DNA from: JBBQNR01 sp963774075
Lineage (GTDB): Bacteria; Actinomycetota; Thermoleophilia; Solirubrobacterales; JBBDJG01
NCBI GenBank assembly: GCA_963774075.1
Contig: CAVZDP010000003.1
Span: forward strand, 806,001-870,000
DNA length: 64,000 nt
Direction: 5' to 3'
The translations under genes were made by a program, and so were the position numbers. Below the pieces are notes generated by a model that made no database searches, was not told the origin of the DNA, and was given only the letters and a program-made list of their open reading frames with translations. Shown one piece after another: positions 24,669 through 33,799 of this stretch (the first letter of the stretch is position 1; the number at the start of each line of letters is the position of its first letter).

Positions 24669-26765
24669 TCAGCGGCGAGGGCGCATGCTCTCCTCGCGCA
24701 CGAAGCGCTCGGCTCTCAGCGCGAGCAGGTACTCCGCCCGCGTCGGATCCGACAGCGGGTCGAGCACGAGCGCCGCGCGCAGGACTGGAATCGCGCGTGC
24801 CGGGTCCGAGACCGTGACCAGCAGGTACTCGCCGAGGCGCCGCCAAGCCTCGGCGTTGGCGGGCTCGAGCTGCACGGCCCGCTCGAGCAGCGTGACGGCT
24901 GCCTTCGAATCGCCGCGGGCGTCCTCGACGGCGGCGAGCTCGAAGAACGGCTCGACCGAGAGCGGGTTCAGGTCCTCGGCCTGCTCGGCCGCAGCGTGCG
25001 CGGGACCGAACTGCCCTTGCGAAAGGAGCTGAAGGGCGTCGGATCCCTTCTCCTCCGCGCGCCACGGCTGCGCGATGGCGAAAGTGGCCAGGACGGCGAC
25101 GGCGACCAGCGGCAACGCCAGGGCGAGCCGCCGGTAGAGCACGGGACGAGGCGGCACCGCGGCGCTGACCGCCTCGAGCGGCGGCGTCCCCGTCGCCGCC
25201 GCGCGCACGGCAAGCGGTCCCCGGCCCGCCACCCAACCGGCGCAGAACAGGGCGGTCATCGCGACCGCCGGAACGAACCAGGTCCAGTCGAGCGCCGAGT
25301 GGACGCCGAACACCACCGCCACCAGAGCGAGGGCGAGCAGCCCCTTCCGCTCGCCGGCCCAGCTCGTCCCCAGGACGCGCGTTCGGCGCAGGTCCAGGGT
25401 GTCGCGGACCGCGAGCGCCCAGGCCAGGAGCGCGGCCAGGCTCACGCCGAGGCCGACGAGGCCGAGGTCGGCGAGCGTCTGGTGCACGTAGCCGTGGGCG
25501 TGCTTGCCGCGCGCCTGCTCCTCGCGATAGCGGAGCTGTTCCTGAGCGAAGGCGCCTGCGCCGGCGCCGACGACGCGGTGGTCCTTCCAGACGTCGAGGG
25601 CGCGACGCCAGTAGATCGTGCGCACGCTCGACGTCTCGGTCAGCCGGGCGGGGGAGTTCTGCGGCGTGACGGCTTCGGATTCGGTCAGGTCGTGCCAGCG
25701 GTCCGACACGGTGCCGCCGATGCCGCGCTCGCTCAGTGCAAGGGCGCCGAGCAGGGCGATCGGCGCCGCTGCCAGCGCTGCGATCGCGGCGATGCCGATT
25801 CGCCTGCGCGCGCGGTCCGAGAGGGGATGCTCCGCGCCTCGCATCTGGATCAGAAGACCGGCTCCCAGGAGCACCACGACGGCCGCGGCGAGGATGAGGC
25901 CGAGCTCGATGCCCGCGTCCTTGCGCTCGGCGAGCGCGATCCGGTCGTCCGTCAGGGCGCTGCGGCTGAAGGCCCACACCGTCACAGCCGCAGCGGCAGC
26001 AAGGGAGGGGAGGAGCAGCGCCAGGCTCCTGAGCCGGAGAGGAACGAACACCAGCCACAGCGCCACCCCGGCGGCCGCGGCCACGATGCTCCCCCGCGAG
26101 AAACTCAGCAGCAGGGTGACGGTGAGAAGACACAGCAGCGGCCACGCGAGCGCGTTCACGAGCCGTGGACCGCCATCTCGCGTGCCGAGCCAGAGGCAGA
26201 GCGGCATCCCCATCGCAGCCGTCACCCCGACTGCGTTCCAGTAGCCGTAAGGCTCGCGCAAGCGGGCATAGGTCTCGTCGGGCGCCAGCCAGGCGGGCGC
26301 GACCTTGGTCGCGAGACCCCAGAGGCAGACCGCGGCAAGCGCGATCAGGACGCCGGCCAGGATCGCGCCCCAGCGCCCGCGCGCGAGCCGCACCGCCGCC
26401 ATTCCGGAGGCGAAGGCGGCGACGTAGGCGAACGTGCGGTTCGCCTCGACCCAGCTGTCGGAGGGGTGAAGCGACCAGCCGAGCGAGAGGGCGGTCAGTC
26501 CGCCCAGTCCGGCGACGAGGGCGAGCGCGAGCCCGCCGTGAAGGCGAGGCCCAAAACCGATCAACACGAGTGTCGCCGCCACGAGCAGAGCCCCGATCAG
26601 CGTCACGGACACCTCGACGAGCGTCGACGTGCCGAGCTGCAGACCTCCGTTGGCGATGAACGCACTCGCCGCCAGCGCAGCGGCGAGCGCGAGCGCGATC
26701 GGCGGGTCGGCACTCCGAAGGAGGCTGCGCCTGCGGTCGCGCACGCTCGTCGCGGGGCCGCTCAT
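24669..26765 (-). CDS. O-antigen ligase/polymerase-like membrane protein with TPR tail
   Basis: 698 residues from ATG 26765; a GTG at 26795 is an alternative that overlaps the upstream gene by 23 bases. About a dozen membrane helices (~20-560) include a large extracytoplasmic loop (~365-445) with the YWRRALDVWKDHRVVGAGAGAF motif of the Wzy_C/O-antigen ligase family. A C-terminal TPR region (~590-690; AAAEQAEDLNPLSVEPFFELA, LLERAVQLEPANAEAWRRLG) follows. Role: extracytoplasmic polymerisation or transfer of lipid-linked glycans. The TPRs may recruit partner proteins. It converges on the methyltransferase with a 17-base gap. Confidence 0.87.
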   Translation of the reverse strand: MSGPATSVRDRRRSLLRSADPPIALALAAALAASAFIANGGLQLGTSTLVEVSVTLIGALLVAATLVLIGFGPRLHGGLALALVAGLGGLTALSLGWSLHPSDSWVEANRTFAYVAAFASGMAAVRLARGRWGAILAGVLIALAAVCLWGLATKVAPAWLAPDETYARLREPYGYWNAVGVTAAMGMPLCLWLGTRDGGPRLVNALAWPLLCLLTVTLLLSFSRGSIVAAAAGVALWLVFVPLRLRSLALLLPSLAAAAAVTVWAFSRSALTDDRIALAERKDAGIELGLILAAAVVVLLGAGLLIQMRGAEHPLSDRARRRIGIAAIAALAAAPIALLGALALSERGIGGTVSDRWHDLTESEAVTPQNSPARLTETSSVRTIYWRRALDVWKDHRVVGAGAGAFAQEQLRYREEQARGKHAHGYVHQTLADLGLVGLGVSLAALLAWALAVRDTLDLRRTRVLGTSWAGERKGLLALALVAVVFGVHSALDWTWFVPAVAMTALFCAGWVAGRGPLAVRAAATGTPPLEAVSAAVPPRPVLYRRLALALPLVAVAVLATFAIAQPWRAEEKGSDALQLLSQGQFGPAHAAAEQAEDLNPLSVEPFFELAAVEDARGDSKAAVTLLERAVQLEPANAEAWRRLGEYLLVTVSDPARAIPVLRAALVLDPLSDPTRAEYLLALRAERFVREESMRPRR

Positions 26766-26772
26766 CTTCGGC

Positions 26773-27414
26773 TCAGTGGCGACGTGAGATTCCACGCCTG
26801 ACTCCGTCCGCCACTCTGCGCGCGGCCGCTCCGACCGAGACGTTCACAGCGGGCCAGCGCCGCTGCACCGCGTATCCGCCGCCCGCAAGCATCGCCAGCC
26901 CGAGCGACACCAGCACGATCAGGACGGGTGTCGGAAGGTCGGTGCCGAGTCCGGCGGCCGCGAAGGGAGTGCCGGACTGCCCGGGATGGAGCCGCTTGCC
27001 GCCGACCTCGACCGGCTCGCCGCGGCCGGTGGCCTCCCGAAGCGAGCGCTCCTCGCTCGGGCTCGGAGGCTCGGCGGGGTCGACCTTGGCGACCGCGCCC
27101 TTGTGCTTGCTGCCGGGCTTGCGATGGGCGCTCGCGAGCTGTGCGCGCCGGATCACCGAGCGGCAGTCGGTGTACTCGTCGAGATCCGAGGGCAGCTCGT
27201 CGAGCGCTCCCTCGAGATCCCTCTGGGAGTACTTGCCGTCCAGCGAGCCGTCCTCCGAGCAGTCGCGGATGACGTCGATCGGCGCAGCCGCGGCGGGCGC
27301 CGCCGCGCAGAGCAGCGCGAGCGCCGCCGCAGAAGCGGCGGCGAGCACGTACGCTCGGAGCGGGACGTGCGCGGGCGATCTCGATCGCTTTCCGTGGGGA
27401 GAACGACGGTGCAT
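26773..27414 (-). CDS. secreted or membrane protein of unknown function
   Basis: 213 residues from ATG 27414; GTG 27438 is possible. A signal peptide (~18-44, AAAPAAAAP) is followed by a short extracytoplasmic domain with two cysteines (C51 and C84 region: IDVIRDCSEDG and EYTDCRSVIRRA). A charged linker follows, then one membrane helix (~158-182) and a basic cytoplasmic tail. It ends 7 bases before the ligase-like gene, so the two are probably one operon and may form one complex. I recall similar proteins beside O-antigen ligase-like genes in related bacteria but know no function. Confidence 0.65.
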   Translation of the reverse strand: MHRRSPHGKRSRSPAHVPLRAYVLAAASAAALALLCAAAPAAAAPIDVIRDCSEDGSLDGKYSQRDLEGALDELPSDLDEYTDCRSVIRRAQLASAHRKPGSKHKGAVAKVDPAEPPSPSEERSLREATGRGEPVEVGGKRLHPGQSGTPFAAAGLGTDLPTPVLIVLVSLGLAMLAGGGYAVQRRWPAVNVSVGAAARRVADGVRRGISRRH

Positions 27415-27545
27415 TGCAGCCTTAGTCCGGAGCCTCACCTGACTAACCCGCTGGACAGCGAAAGGACGCGGGCGGCGGCGTAACGGCGCAGACTATCGAG
27501 CGAGGATGCGGGATCGCTCACGGGCGGGTGCGGGACCCTTGCCCG

Positions 27546-28421
27546 TCAACTCCAGGAGCGGTGGCGCTCGAGCACCTCGAGTGCCTGGAAACGGTCTATG
27601 TGCGGCCTTTCCGCGAGGAACCGGCGCAGCTCCTCGACTGCTTCCGCGCGCGGGTAGGTCGTGGCCGTGACGCGCGCCTCGTGGCGGATCGGCGTGGCGT
27701 CGACGATCCCGAGCCGCCAGCTCTCCTCGAGCGCCAGCCCGCCCCAGTGGAGGTCGAGCCCCCATCCCATCGCGAGCGGGGGAAAGGGAAGCAGCTCTGT
27801 CGCGACCGAGCGATGGAAGGCGGTGACGGGGCCGATTTCGACAAGCCTCGTCGCGCGCGCCACGAGCCCCCGGTTGCGGCGGCACACCGACCACGCGGCG
27901 TGGCTCGTGTGGCGATGCGCCGGCTGCGCGAGCTGGAAGCCGAACCGCTCGGCGAGGAAGAGGAAGCGGTCGAGAAACCCTCGCGGTAGCTCGACGTCGT
28001 CGTCGACGACCAGCGTCCAGTCGGCGCCGGTTCCGGCGCTGTCCAGCAGGCGGTTCAGGTTCTCGAACTTGCCGCGGCCGCGCATCCCGCTGGCCGCGGT
28101 TCGCTCCGCGAGCGCCGGCCAGGGCTCGTCGAGCGCACCTAGCACCGTTCGCACGGAACGCCGGCTGCCCTCGAGCTCGCGCACCGTGCGCTCCAGGAGC
28201 TGCGCGCAATCGGCCGAGTAGATCCCGAGCACCAGCACGCTGCCCGCGGCACGGACCGCCGCTGCGCGCTCGAGCCGCGGCGGCACGAGCCTCGCCCACA
28301 GCGCCGCGTCGGCGACCAGGTCGCGCCCGCGCGCGAGCGTGCGAGCCCTGGGTCCGAGCACGACCCCGCTCTCGCCGGAGAGCAGGCGGTCCACGTCCAG
28401 CTCCTGGGCCCTGGCGCTCAC
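27546..28421 (-). CDS. GT2-like glycosyltransferase
   Basis: 291 residues from a GTG overlapping the upstream glycosyltransferase stop (GTGA). After ~65 variable residues, the core reads SVLVLGIYSADCAQ, a NLNRLLDSAG strand and WTLVVDDDVELPRGF, where DDD is the likely metal/nucleotide-sugar DxD site (~150). FPPLAMGWGLDLHWGG may be an acceptor region. It is a GT-A fold enzyme with no membrane segment. Donor and acceptor are unknown; the overlap argues that it acts next to the upstream GT2. Confidence 0.75.
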   Translation of the reverse strand: MSARAQELDVDRLLSGESGVVLGPRARTLARGRDLVADAALWARLVPPRLERAAAVRAAGSVLVLGIYSADCAQLLERTVRELEGSRRSVRTVLGALDEPWPALAERTAASGMRGRGKFENLNRLLDSAGTGADWTLVVDDDVELPRGFLDRFLFLAERFGFQLAQPAHRHTSHAAWSVCRRNRGLVARATRLVEIGPVTAFHRSVATELLPFPPLAMGWGLDLHWGGLALEESWRLGIVDATPIRHEARVTATTYPRAEAVEELRRFLAERPHIDRFQALEVLERHRSWS

Positions 28422-29275
28422 CGCGGCGTCAGGCAGCTGAGAACCCGTCCAGCCGAATGCGCGGTCAGGAGGATCCCGTTGCCGCAGCGGTAGCGGAAGA
28501 TGTGCGCGAAGCACCCTGCGAGCACGCGCAGCTCCTGCGCGAGGCTCGGAGCACGCCCGGCGTGCTCGCTGTAGGCGCGCAGGTTGCTCCCGCGCCGGAA
28601 CGCTTCCGCGACCAGCGCGCGCAACCGGGCGTCGCGGCGGTCGCGGCGGTGCACGAGGCCGGCGCGGGCGAGATACATGATCCGGCCTCCCTTCGCTCGC
28701 AGCCGGCGTTCCCACATGTCCTCGTCGAAGCCGTACGGGACACCCGGGTCGAACATGCCGGCGAGCTCGATCGCGCGACGATCGATGGCCATGTTCGCGC
28801 CCCACACGAGGTCGATCTCGCGGTCGCGCATGCCGCCGTCGAGGGTGGTGATCGGCGGCGACTCGCGCCCGCACATCCGTAGCCGCGACCCCTCGAGCCG
28901 CAGCCTGATCGGCCCGCCGAACGCCTGGTAGCCGGAATGGCGGCGCCGTCCTTCGAGCAGCTCGCGCAGCCAGTGCGCGGGGGCCTCGACGTCGTCGTCG
29001 ACGAAGGCGATCAGCGGCGAACCCGCAACCGTGATGCCGGTGTTGCGGGCGGAGTTGAGGCCCGGCACGCCTTCTCTCTCCACGTAGCCGATGCGCGCGC
29101 CGGTGCGGGCCGCGACGTCGCGCGTGACCTCGCGCGTGGAGGGCGATGGACCGTCGTCGACGACGATGATCTCGTAGGCGTCACGCTCGACGTCCTGCGC
29201 CGCGAGCGACTCGAGCGCCGCCCGCAGGTAGAGCTGGCGTTCCTTCGTCGGGACGATCACCGAGGCTTCGAGCAT
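28418..29275 (-). CDS. family 2 glycosyltransferase
   Basis: 285 residues from ATG 29275. A standard GT2 core: ASVIVPTKERQLYLRAAL, EIIVVDDGPSPST, LNSARNTGI, LIAFVDDDVEAP (metal DxD, ~93-97), a WGANMAIDRRAIELAG acceptor region and a DEDMWERRLRAKGGRI catalytic ED motif. It is inverting and cytoplasmic. Its start faces the intergenic repeat array at 29301-29529. Donor specificity cannot be deduced. Confidence 0.88.
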   Translation of the reverse strand: MLEASVIVPTKERQLYLRAALESLAAQDVERDAYEIIVVDDGPSPSTREVTRDVAARTGARIGYVEREGVPGLNSARNTGITVAGSPLIAFVDDDVEAPAHWLRELLEGRRRHSGYQAFGGPIRLRLEGSRLRMCGRESPPITTLDGGMRDREIDLVWGANMAIDRRAIELAGMFDPGVPYGFDEDMWERRLRAKGGRIMYLARAGLVHRRDRRDARLRALVAEAFRRGSNLRAYSEHAGRAPSLAQELRVLAGCFAHIFRYRCGNGILLTAHSAGRVLSCLTPR

Positions 29276-29300
29276 GCGGGCGAAGATACTTGGCCTGGCC

Positions 29301-29529
29301 AGAGAGCCTGCCTACGGCAGTCTCCCCTCGGAATATCTGGCCGCCTTCGCCGGACGCCTAAAGTCCAGAGAGCCTGCCTTAAGGCAGTCTCCCCTCGGAA
29401 TATCTGGCCGGCTTCGCCGGACGCCTAAAGTCCAGAGAGCCCGCCTCAAGGCGGTCTCCCCTCGGAATATCTGGCCGGCTTCGCCGGACGCCTAAAGTCC
29501 AGAGAGCCCGCCTCAAGGCGGTCTCCCCT
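29301..29529. repeat. intergenic tandem array of 66-67 bp three-hairpin units (3.4 copies)
   Basis: Units at 29301-29366, 29367-29433, 29434-29500 and a partial at 29501-29529. Each has (a) a short stem CTGCC/GGCAG or CCGCC/GGCGG flanked by GAG/CTC, (b) CCGGC-ttc-GCCGG, and (c) GGAC-gcctaaa-GTCC. The stem change CTGCC/GGCAG to CCGCC/GGCGG is compensatory, implying selection on, or inheritance of, folded RNA or DNA. A dispersed copy lies at 10368-10427. It fills the divergent gap between two glycosyltransferase genes and contains no coding sequence. Confidence 0.85.
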
Positions 29530-29544
29530 TTACGATCTTGGCAG

Positions 29545-30621
29545 TTGCCAGAGCCACGGCAGACCGACGTGTTGCTTGTGTCGCCGGGAACGACGCCCGG
29601 CTGGCGCCGCGCCGACGACGAGCTGCGCGTGGCGCTCGAAGACCTGGGGCTGGCCGTGGCCATTTGCTCGAGCGACTACCGCGTCGCGCGCCATCTGCGC
29701 CGGGGAGTGCTGATGACGGACCTCGCGGAAGCGGCGGCGCTGAGGCTGGCGCTGGCGCGCGCGCTTCGCCGCTGGCGGCCGCGGGCGATCGTCTACTCGA
29801 GCCCACAGGCGACGATGCTGCAGCCGCGCTCGCGGCTCGCGGGCTCTACGGCAGCTCGCTTCGACGCGCCGGCGGCGATCAATCGCAGCGGCCGGGGAGC
29901 GCGGCTGCTCCATGCCCTGGAACGCCGCTCGCTTGGCGCCGTCAGGCTGCTCCTCCCCGCCGCTGCCGAGTTTCGCCGGGAGGCGCGGGAGGCTCTCGGC
30001 GTGAGCACGCCGGCGGTGGCGCTGCCGTTCCCGGTGGACCTCGACCTCGAGGGTACCGACGCCGCCGCCCGTGAGCCGATGGCGATCGCCTACGCCGGCA
30101 ACCCCCACAAAAAAGGGCTCGACATCGCGGTCGAGGCCTGGGGCGCCGCGGCGCCTCCCGGCTGGCGCCTGCTCGTCACCGGGATCGATCCGGACGCCGG
30201 CCGGCGCTTCCTGAAGCGTCACGGCGTCGCCCAGCCCGCGGGCATCGAGTGGGTGGGGTTCGTCGAGCGCGAGCGCTACCTCGACCTGCTCGGAAGGGCG
30301 AGCGCCTTCGTCGCCGCCTCGCGCTACGAGGACTACGGAATCGCTCAGCTCGAGGCGCTGGCCGCCGGCACGCCCCTCGTGACGGTTCCCTCGCCCGGGC
30401 CGTACGAGCCGCTGCGGCTCGCCCGCGAGCTCGACCCCGATCTCGTGGCCCGCGAGTCCTCCGGGCCCGCGCTCGCTGCCTCGCTCGCAGCAGCGCTCGG
30501 GCTCGACGCCGCGGCGCGCGCCGCGTACCAACTCCGCGCACGCGAGCTGCTGCGGCCGTACTCCCGCGATTCGCTCAGAGAGCGGTTGCGAGACGAGGTC
30601 CTGCCCGTGCTGCTCGTTTAG
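29545..30621 (+). CDS. family 4 glycosyltransferase
   Basis: 358 residues from TTG 29545 (GTG 29569 possible), immediately after the repeat array. A GT-B fold: N-terminal half with LLVSPGTTPGW, and C-terminal half with MAIAYAGNPHKKGLDIAVEAW, GIEWVGFVERERYLDLLGRAS and RYEDYGIAQLEALAAGTPLV, including the nucleotide-sugar-binding E-x7-E-like motif of GT4. It is retaining and cytoplasmic or membrane-peripheral. The sugar is unknown. Confidence 0.83.
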   Translation: MPEPRQTDVLLVSPGTTPGWRRADDELRVALEDLGLAVAICSSDYRVARHLRRGVLMTDLAEAAALRLALARALRRWRPRAIVYSSPQATMLQPRSRLAGSTAARFDAPAAINRSGRGARLLHALERRSLGAVRLLLPAAAEFRREAREALGVSTPAVALPFPVDLDLEGTDAAAREPMAIAYAGNPHKKGLDIAVEAWGAAAPPGWRLLVTGIDPDAGRRFLKRHGVAQPAGIEWVGFVERERYLDLLGRASAFVAASRYEDYGIAQLEALAAGTPLVTVPSPGPYEPLRLARELDPDLVARESSGPALAASLAAALGLDAAARAAYQLRARELLRPYSRDSLRERLRDEVLPVLLV

Positions 30622-30637
30622 CGGCGCGGATTCGGCA

Positions 30638-31588
30638 CTAGCGGCGGCGAAACCAGTCGACGGTGTCGGCGACGCCCTCGCGCACGCCTATCCGCGCCTC
30701 CCAGCCGAGCAGCTCGCGCGCCTTCTCCGTCGAGGGCCAGCGACGCTGCACGTCGACCTCGAACGACGGCAGGTGCTTCAGCTCCAGCTCGGCGGGATCG
30801 TTTCCGCACGCCTCCCAAACGATCGCCGCGATCTCGCGCACGGTCATCTCCTCGTTGGCCGAGACGTTGAAGTCCTCTCCGAGCGCGGCCGGATGCTCGA
30901 GCGCGGTTGCGATCCCGTCCGCGATGTCGTCCACGTGCGTCAGCGTGCGCGTCTGGTCGCCGGCGCCGAAGATCGGCAGCGGCCGCTCGGCGCGCAGGCA
31001 GCGCTCGATCAGGTCCGGCACGAGGTGCGCGATCCCCGGCTCGTCGCCCGGCATCTCGCCCGGGCCGTAGGCGTTGAAGGGCCGCACGATGGAGAACGGG
31101 AGCCCGTGCTCGGCGTGCGCCGCGCGGCAGTAGTACTCGCCGGCCAGCTTCGAGAAGCCATAGGACGAGAGCGGGGTGAGCGTTTGGTCGAGGGAGCGTT
31201 CGGTCGTCGGAAACTCGGTCGCCCGTTCGAACGCCATGCTCGAAGAGACGTAGACCAGGCGCTCCACGCGAGCATCGATCGCCGCCCTGAAGAGCGCGTT
31301 GTAGAGCGCGTTGTTGACCTCGAGCAGGGTGTGGGGCAGCTTGTGGAAGTTGGCGATGCCGCCGACGATCGCAGCCAGGTGCACCACTCGCTCGCAGCCC
31401 TCTACGGCCTCTCGCGCGGCTTCGAGCTCGCGCAGGTCCGCGGTCACGACCTCGTTTCGCTCCGCCATCCACGCAGGCGGCTCGCGCTGGTCGGCGACCC
31501 TCACCGTCCAGCGCCCATCGCGCTCGAGCCGCCGCACGACGGCGGTGCCGATCGTGCCGGCGCCGCCTGTCACCAGCACCTTGCTCAT
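30638..31588 (-). CDS. NAD-dependent nucleotide-sugar epimerase/dehydratase
   Basis: 316 residues from ATG 31588. Extended SDR with GGAGTIGT (8-15), SSS (115-117) and Y143-x3-K147. The segment GGIANFHKLPHTLLEVNNALYNAL followed by YVSSSMAFERATEFPTTE recalls GDP-mannose 3,5-epimerase-like and related UDP-sugar epimerases. It follows the UDP-sugar dehydrogenase gene by 22 bases, so it probably acts on the same nucleotide sugar or its product. A specific reaction cannot be assigned. Confidence 0.82.
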   Translation of the reverse strand: MSKVLVTGGAGTIGTAVVRRLERDGRWTVRVADQREPPAWMAERNEVVTADLRELEAAREAVEGCERVVHLAAIVGGIANFHKLPHTLLEVNNALYNALFRAAIDARVERLVYVSSSMAFERATEFPTTERSLDQTLTPLSSYGFSKLAGEYYCRAAHAEHGLPFSIVRPFNAYGPGEMPGDEPGIAHLVPDLIERCLRAERPLPIFGAGDQTRTLTHVDDIADGIATALEHPAALGEDFNVSANEEMTVREIAAIVWEACGNDPAELELKHLPSFEVDVQRRWPSTEKARELLGWEARIGVREGVADTVDWFRRR

Positions 31589-31610
31589 CGGCTGGCGGCA
31601 GGGCCGCCGT

Positions 31611-32918
31611 TCACTCGATCGGGAGCCCCGCGGCGGGGGCGAACGACCCTGCACGGGCGAGCGCCGACACTTCTCCTGCGGTCGCGAACACCCGGGCGCT
31701 GCCGAGCACGTTCCACGGATCGACGACCAGGCAGCCCTGCCCCGCGCGCTCGAGAATCGTCTCGAGCGTGGCGCCACCTGCGAACTCGTCGTGGTTCGTC
31801 GCGACGACGATCGCTTCCGCGCCGGCGATTGCATCCTCCAGCGGGGCCGACGACACGGGGGCGTGCGGGTCATGGGGGGCCACGATGGCGAGCTCCCGCT
31901 CCAGCAGCCGCACGAGCTTGAGCGACAGCGAGTCGCGCAAGTCGTCGGAGTTGCGCTTGAACGTGAGGCCGAGCACTGTCACCTTCTTCCCGCGGAGGCC
32001 GCCGAGCCGCTGCTTGATCCCCTCGACGAGGAAGAGCGGCACGCTCTCGTTCACGCGCGAGACGGCCAGCAGCATGCCCGGTGCGCTCGAGCGCTCCTCG
32101 GAGAACGCGAAGTCCTTGCGCAGGCAGGTGCCACCCGTCAGGCCGGGCATTGCGATCCCGCCGCGCGGGTAGTCACGGTTGACGAGGTCGATCACCTCGA
32201 ACACGTTCGCCCCGTACTGCTCGCAGTTCATCATCAGGAGGTTCGGGAGCGCGAAGTTCGTGTAGCGGAAGATGTTGGTCCAGATCTTCGCCAGCTCCGC
32301 CTGAACGGGCGTAGTCTTTTCGATCCGCGAGCCGAACACCTCGAAGAGGCGCGCCACCTCGTCGTTGGAGCGCTCGTCGACGCCGCCGACGATGTGCGGC
32401 AGAGTGCCGATCTCCTCGACGAAGTGGTTCTCGGCGATGCGCTCGGGCGCGTGCGCGACGAAGACGTCCTTGCCCACCTCGAAGCCGCGCCGCTGCTCGA
32501 GGTAGCCGGCGACGAAGTCGGTCGTGCCCGGCGCGACCGTCGAGCGCAGGACGACGCAGTGGCCGTCGCGCAGCACGGGCAGCAGCGAGTCGAGCACGTC
32601 GCGGATGTCCGAGATGTCGATCTCGATGTGCCAGAGGCTCGGCGTGCCGAGGGTGAGCACGATGTAGCGCGCCTCGGCGGCGTCCTCGATCCGCCCCGAC
32701 AGCCGCAGCTTTCCCGCCGGCAGCACTCGGTCCAGGAGATCCTGCGTCCCGTGCTCCTGGAAGGGCATCGCGCCGCGCTCGACCGACGCGATTCGCGCCG
32801 GGTCCTTGTCGACGCCGACGACGCTCAGACCGCGGTCAGCGAAGCTGAGCGCCAATGGCAGCCCGACGCGGCCGAGGCCGACTACTGAGACGTCGTGTTC
32901 GAAGGGTTCAGGGGTCAC
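31611..32918 (-). CDS. UDP-N-acetyl-mannosamine/UDP-sugar 6-dehydrogenase (WecC/UGD family)
   Basis: 435 residues from GTG 32918. An NAD-binding Rossmann domain (VSVVGLGRVGLPLALSFA, 10-27) is followed by the dimerisation helix and the catalytic Cys265 in GGTCLRKD. The C-terminal UDP-binding domain includes VTVLGLTFKRNSDDLRDS. The overall form resembles UDP-ManNAc dehydrogenase (WecC) more than UDP-glucose dehydrogenase; with wecB at 52023 and a WecG/TagA transferase just upstream this points to ManNAcA-type sugars. The exact hexose is not proven. Confidence 0.87.
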   Translation of the reverse strand: MTPEPFEHDVSVVGLGRVGLPLALSFADRGLSVVGVDKDPARIASVERGAMPFQEHGTQDLLDRVLPAGKLRLSGRIEDAAEARYIVLTLGTPSLWHIEIDISDIRDVLDSLLPVLRDGHCVVLRSTVAPGTTDFVAGYLEQRRGFEVGKDVFVAHAPERIAENHFVEEIGTLPHIVGGVDERSNDEVARLFEVFGSRIEKTTPVQAELAKIWTNIFRYTNFALPNLLMMNCEQYGANVFEVIDLVNRDYPRGGIAMPGLTGGTCLRKDFAFSEERSSAPGMLLAVSRVNESVPLFLVEGIKQRLGGLRGKKVTVLGLTFKRNSDDLRDSLSLKLVRLLERELAIVAPHDPHAPVSSAPLEDAIAGAEAIVVATNHDEFAGGATLETILERAGQGCLVVDPWNVLGSARVFATAGEVSALARAGSFAPAAGLPIE

Positions 32919-32992
32919 GCGGGGCTCCACACCAAGCAACCCGCGCGCGGCGCGTTTGCTGCGCGCCCGGATGGAGCGGGGCGCGCTTGATA

Positions 32993-33799
32993 CTAGACCA
33001 CAGATCCGCCCCGTCGTCCGCGCTCGCGCGCGTACTGACGCAGAAAAGCCGCCACGAACGCCGGGTTGTAGCGCAGGTAGCGGGGCAGCAGGCGGGTGGG
33101 CTCCTGCGACAGCCTGAAAAGCCACTCGAGCCCCCGGCGCTGCATCCAGGGTGGCGCCTGGCGCTTCAGGCCAGCGAGGAAATCAAACGCCGCGCCGACG
33201 CCCATGAGCAGCGGCGCCTCGAGGCGCGGGCGCATGTGAGCCATCCACTTCTCCTGCCTCGGCGCGCCGAGCCCGACGAAGACGATGTCGGCGCCGGCGG
33301 CGTCGATGCGTGCCGCGACCTCCTTCTCCTCTCCTCGAGTGAGTGGGCGGTGCGGCGGCGAGTAGCCGCCGGCGAGCACGATGTCGGGGTTGCGGCCACG
33401 AAGCTCGTCCTCGAGCGCCGCGAGCGCTTCGGGGGTGACGCCGCCGTAGAGCCAGACCCGATGTCCGCGCTGGGCTGCGCGACCGCAATAGCGCGCCATC
33501 AGCTCCGGCCCGTAGACCCGGTCTGCGAGTCGCTCGCCGAGCGCGTTCAGCGCCCATACGAGCGGCCTGCCGTCGGGCACCGTAAGGGAGGAGCCTGCGA
33601 GGGCGGCGTGTAACTCCGGATCATGGCGGGAGGCCATCAGAGCGTGGACGGCGATCGCGCACACGTAACCGCGCTCGCGGCGCGCGATCATCCCGTCCAT
33701 GACCTGCATCGCCTCCTCGTAGTCGGTGAGGGCGATCGGGACGCCGAGCAGGTCGCGCTTCGGGATCCGTGCGGGAGAGGGTTGCGCCGGTCCGCTCAT
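32993..33799 (-). CDS. WecG/TagA/CpsF-family glycosyltransferase (GT26)
   Basis: 268 residues from the ATG overlapping the upstream GT4 stop (ATGA). Family signatures: LLGVPIALTDYEEAM, VCAIAVHALMASRHDPELH, LTVPDGRPLVWALN, RVWLYGGVTPEAL, DIVFVGLGAPRQEKWM and MGVGAAFDFLAG. These enzymes add ManNAc or ManNAcA to an undecaprenyl-diphosphate GlcNAc primer. This matches the WecB- and WecC-like genes in the locus, giving a consistent second-sugar route. Confidence 0.91.
   Translation of the reverse strand: MSGPAQPSPARIPKRDLLGVPIALTDYEEAMQVMDGMIARRERGYVCAIAVHALMASRHDPELHAALAGSSLTVPDGRPLVWALNALGERLADRVYGPELMARYCGRAAQRGHRVWLYGGVTPEALAALEDELRGRNPDIVLAGGYSPPHRPLTRGEEKEVAARIDAAGADIVFVGLGAPRQEKWMAHMRPRLEAPLLMGVGAAFDFLAGLKRQAPPWMQRRGLEWLFRLSQEPTRLLPRYLRYNPAFVAAFLRQYARERGRRGGSVV

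Noticed and set aside
24345..26801. Long plus-strand open frame (about 818 codons) opposite the O-antigen ligase-like gene
   Set aside because: The translation is Arg/Gln/Glu/Ala-rich with no motifs, while the opposite strand encodes a convincing multi-spanning protein. High-GC genes routinely leave such open antisense frames.
29301..29529. CRISPR array
   Set aside because: Units are contiguous 66-67 bp repeats with no unique spacers, each unit is internally structured, and no cas gene is nearby.
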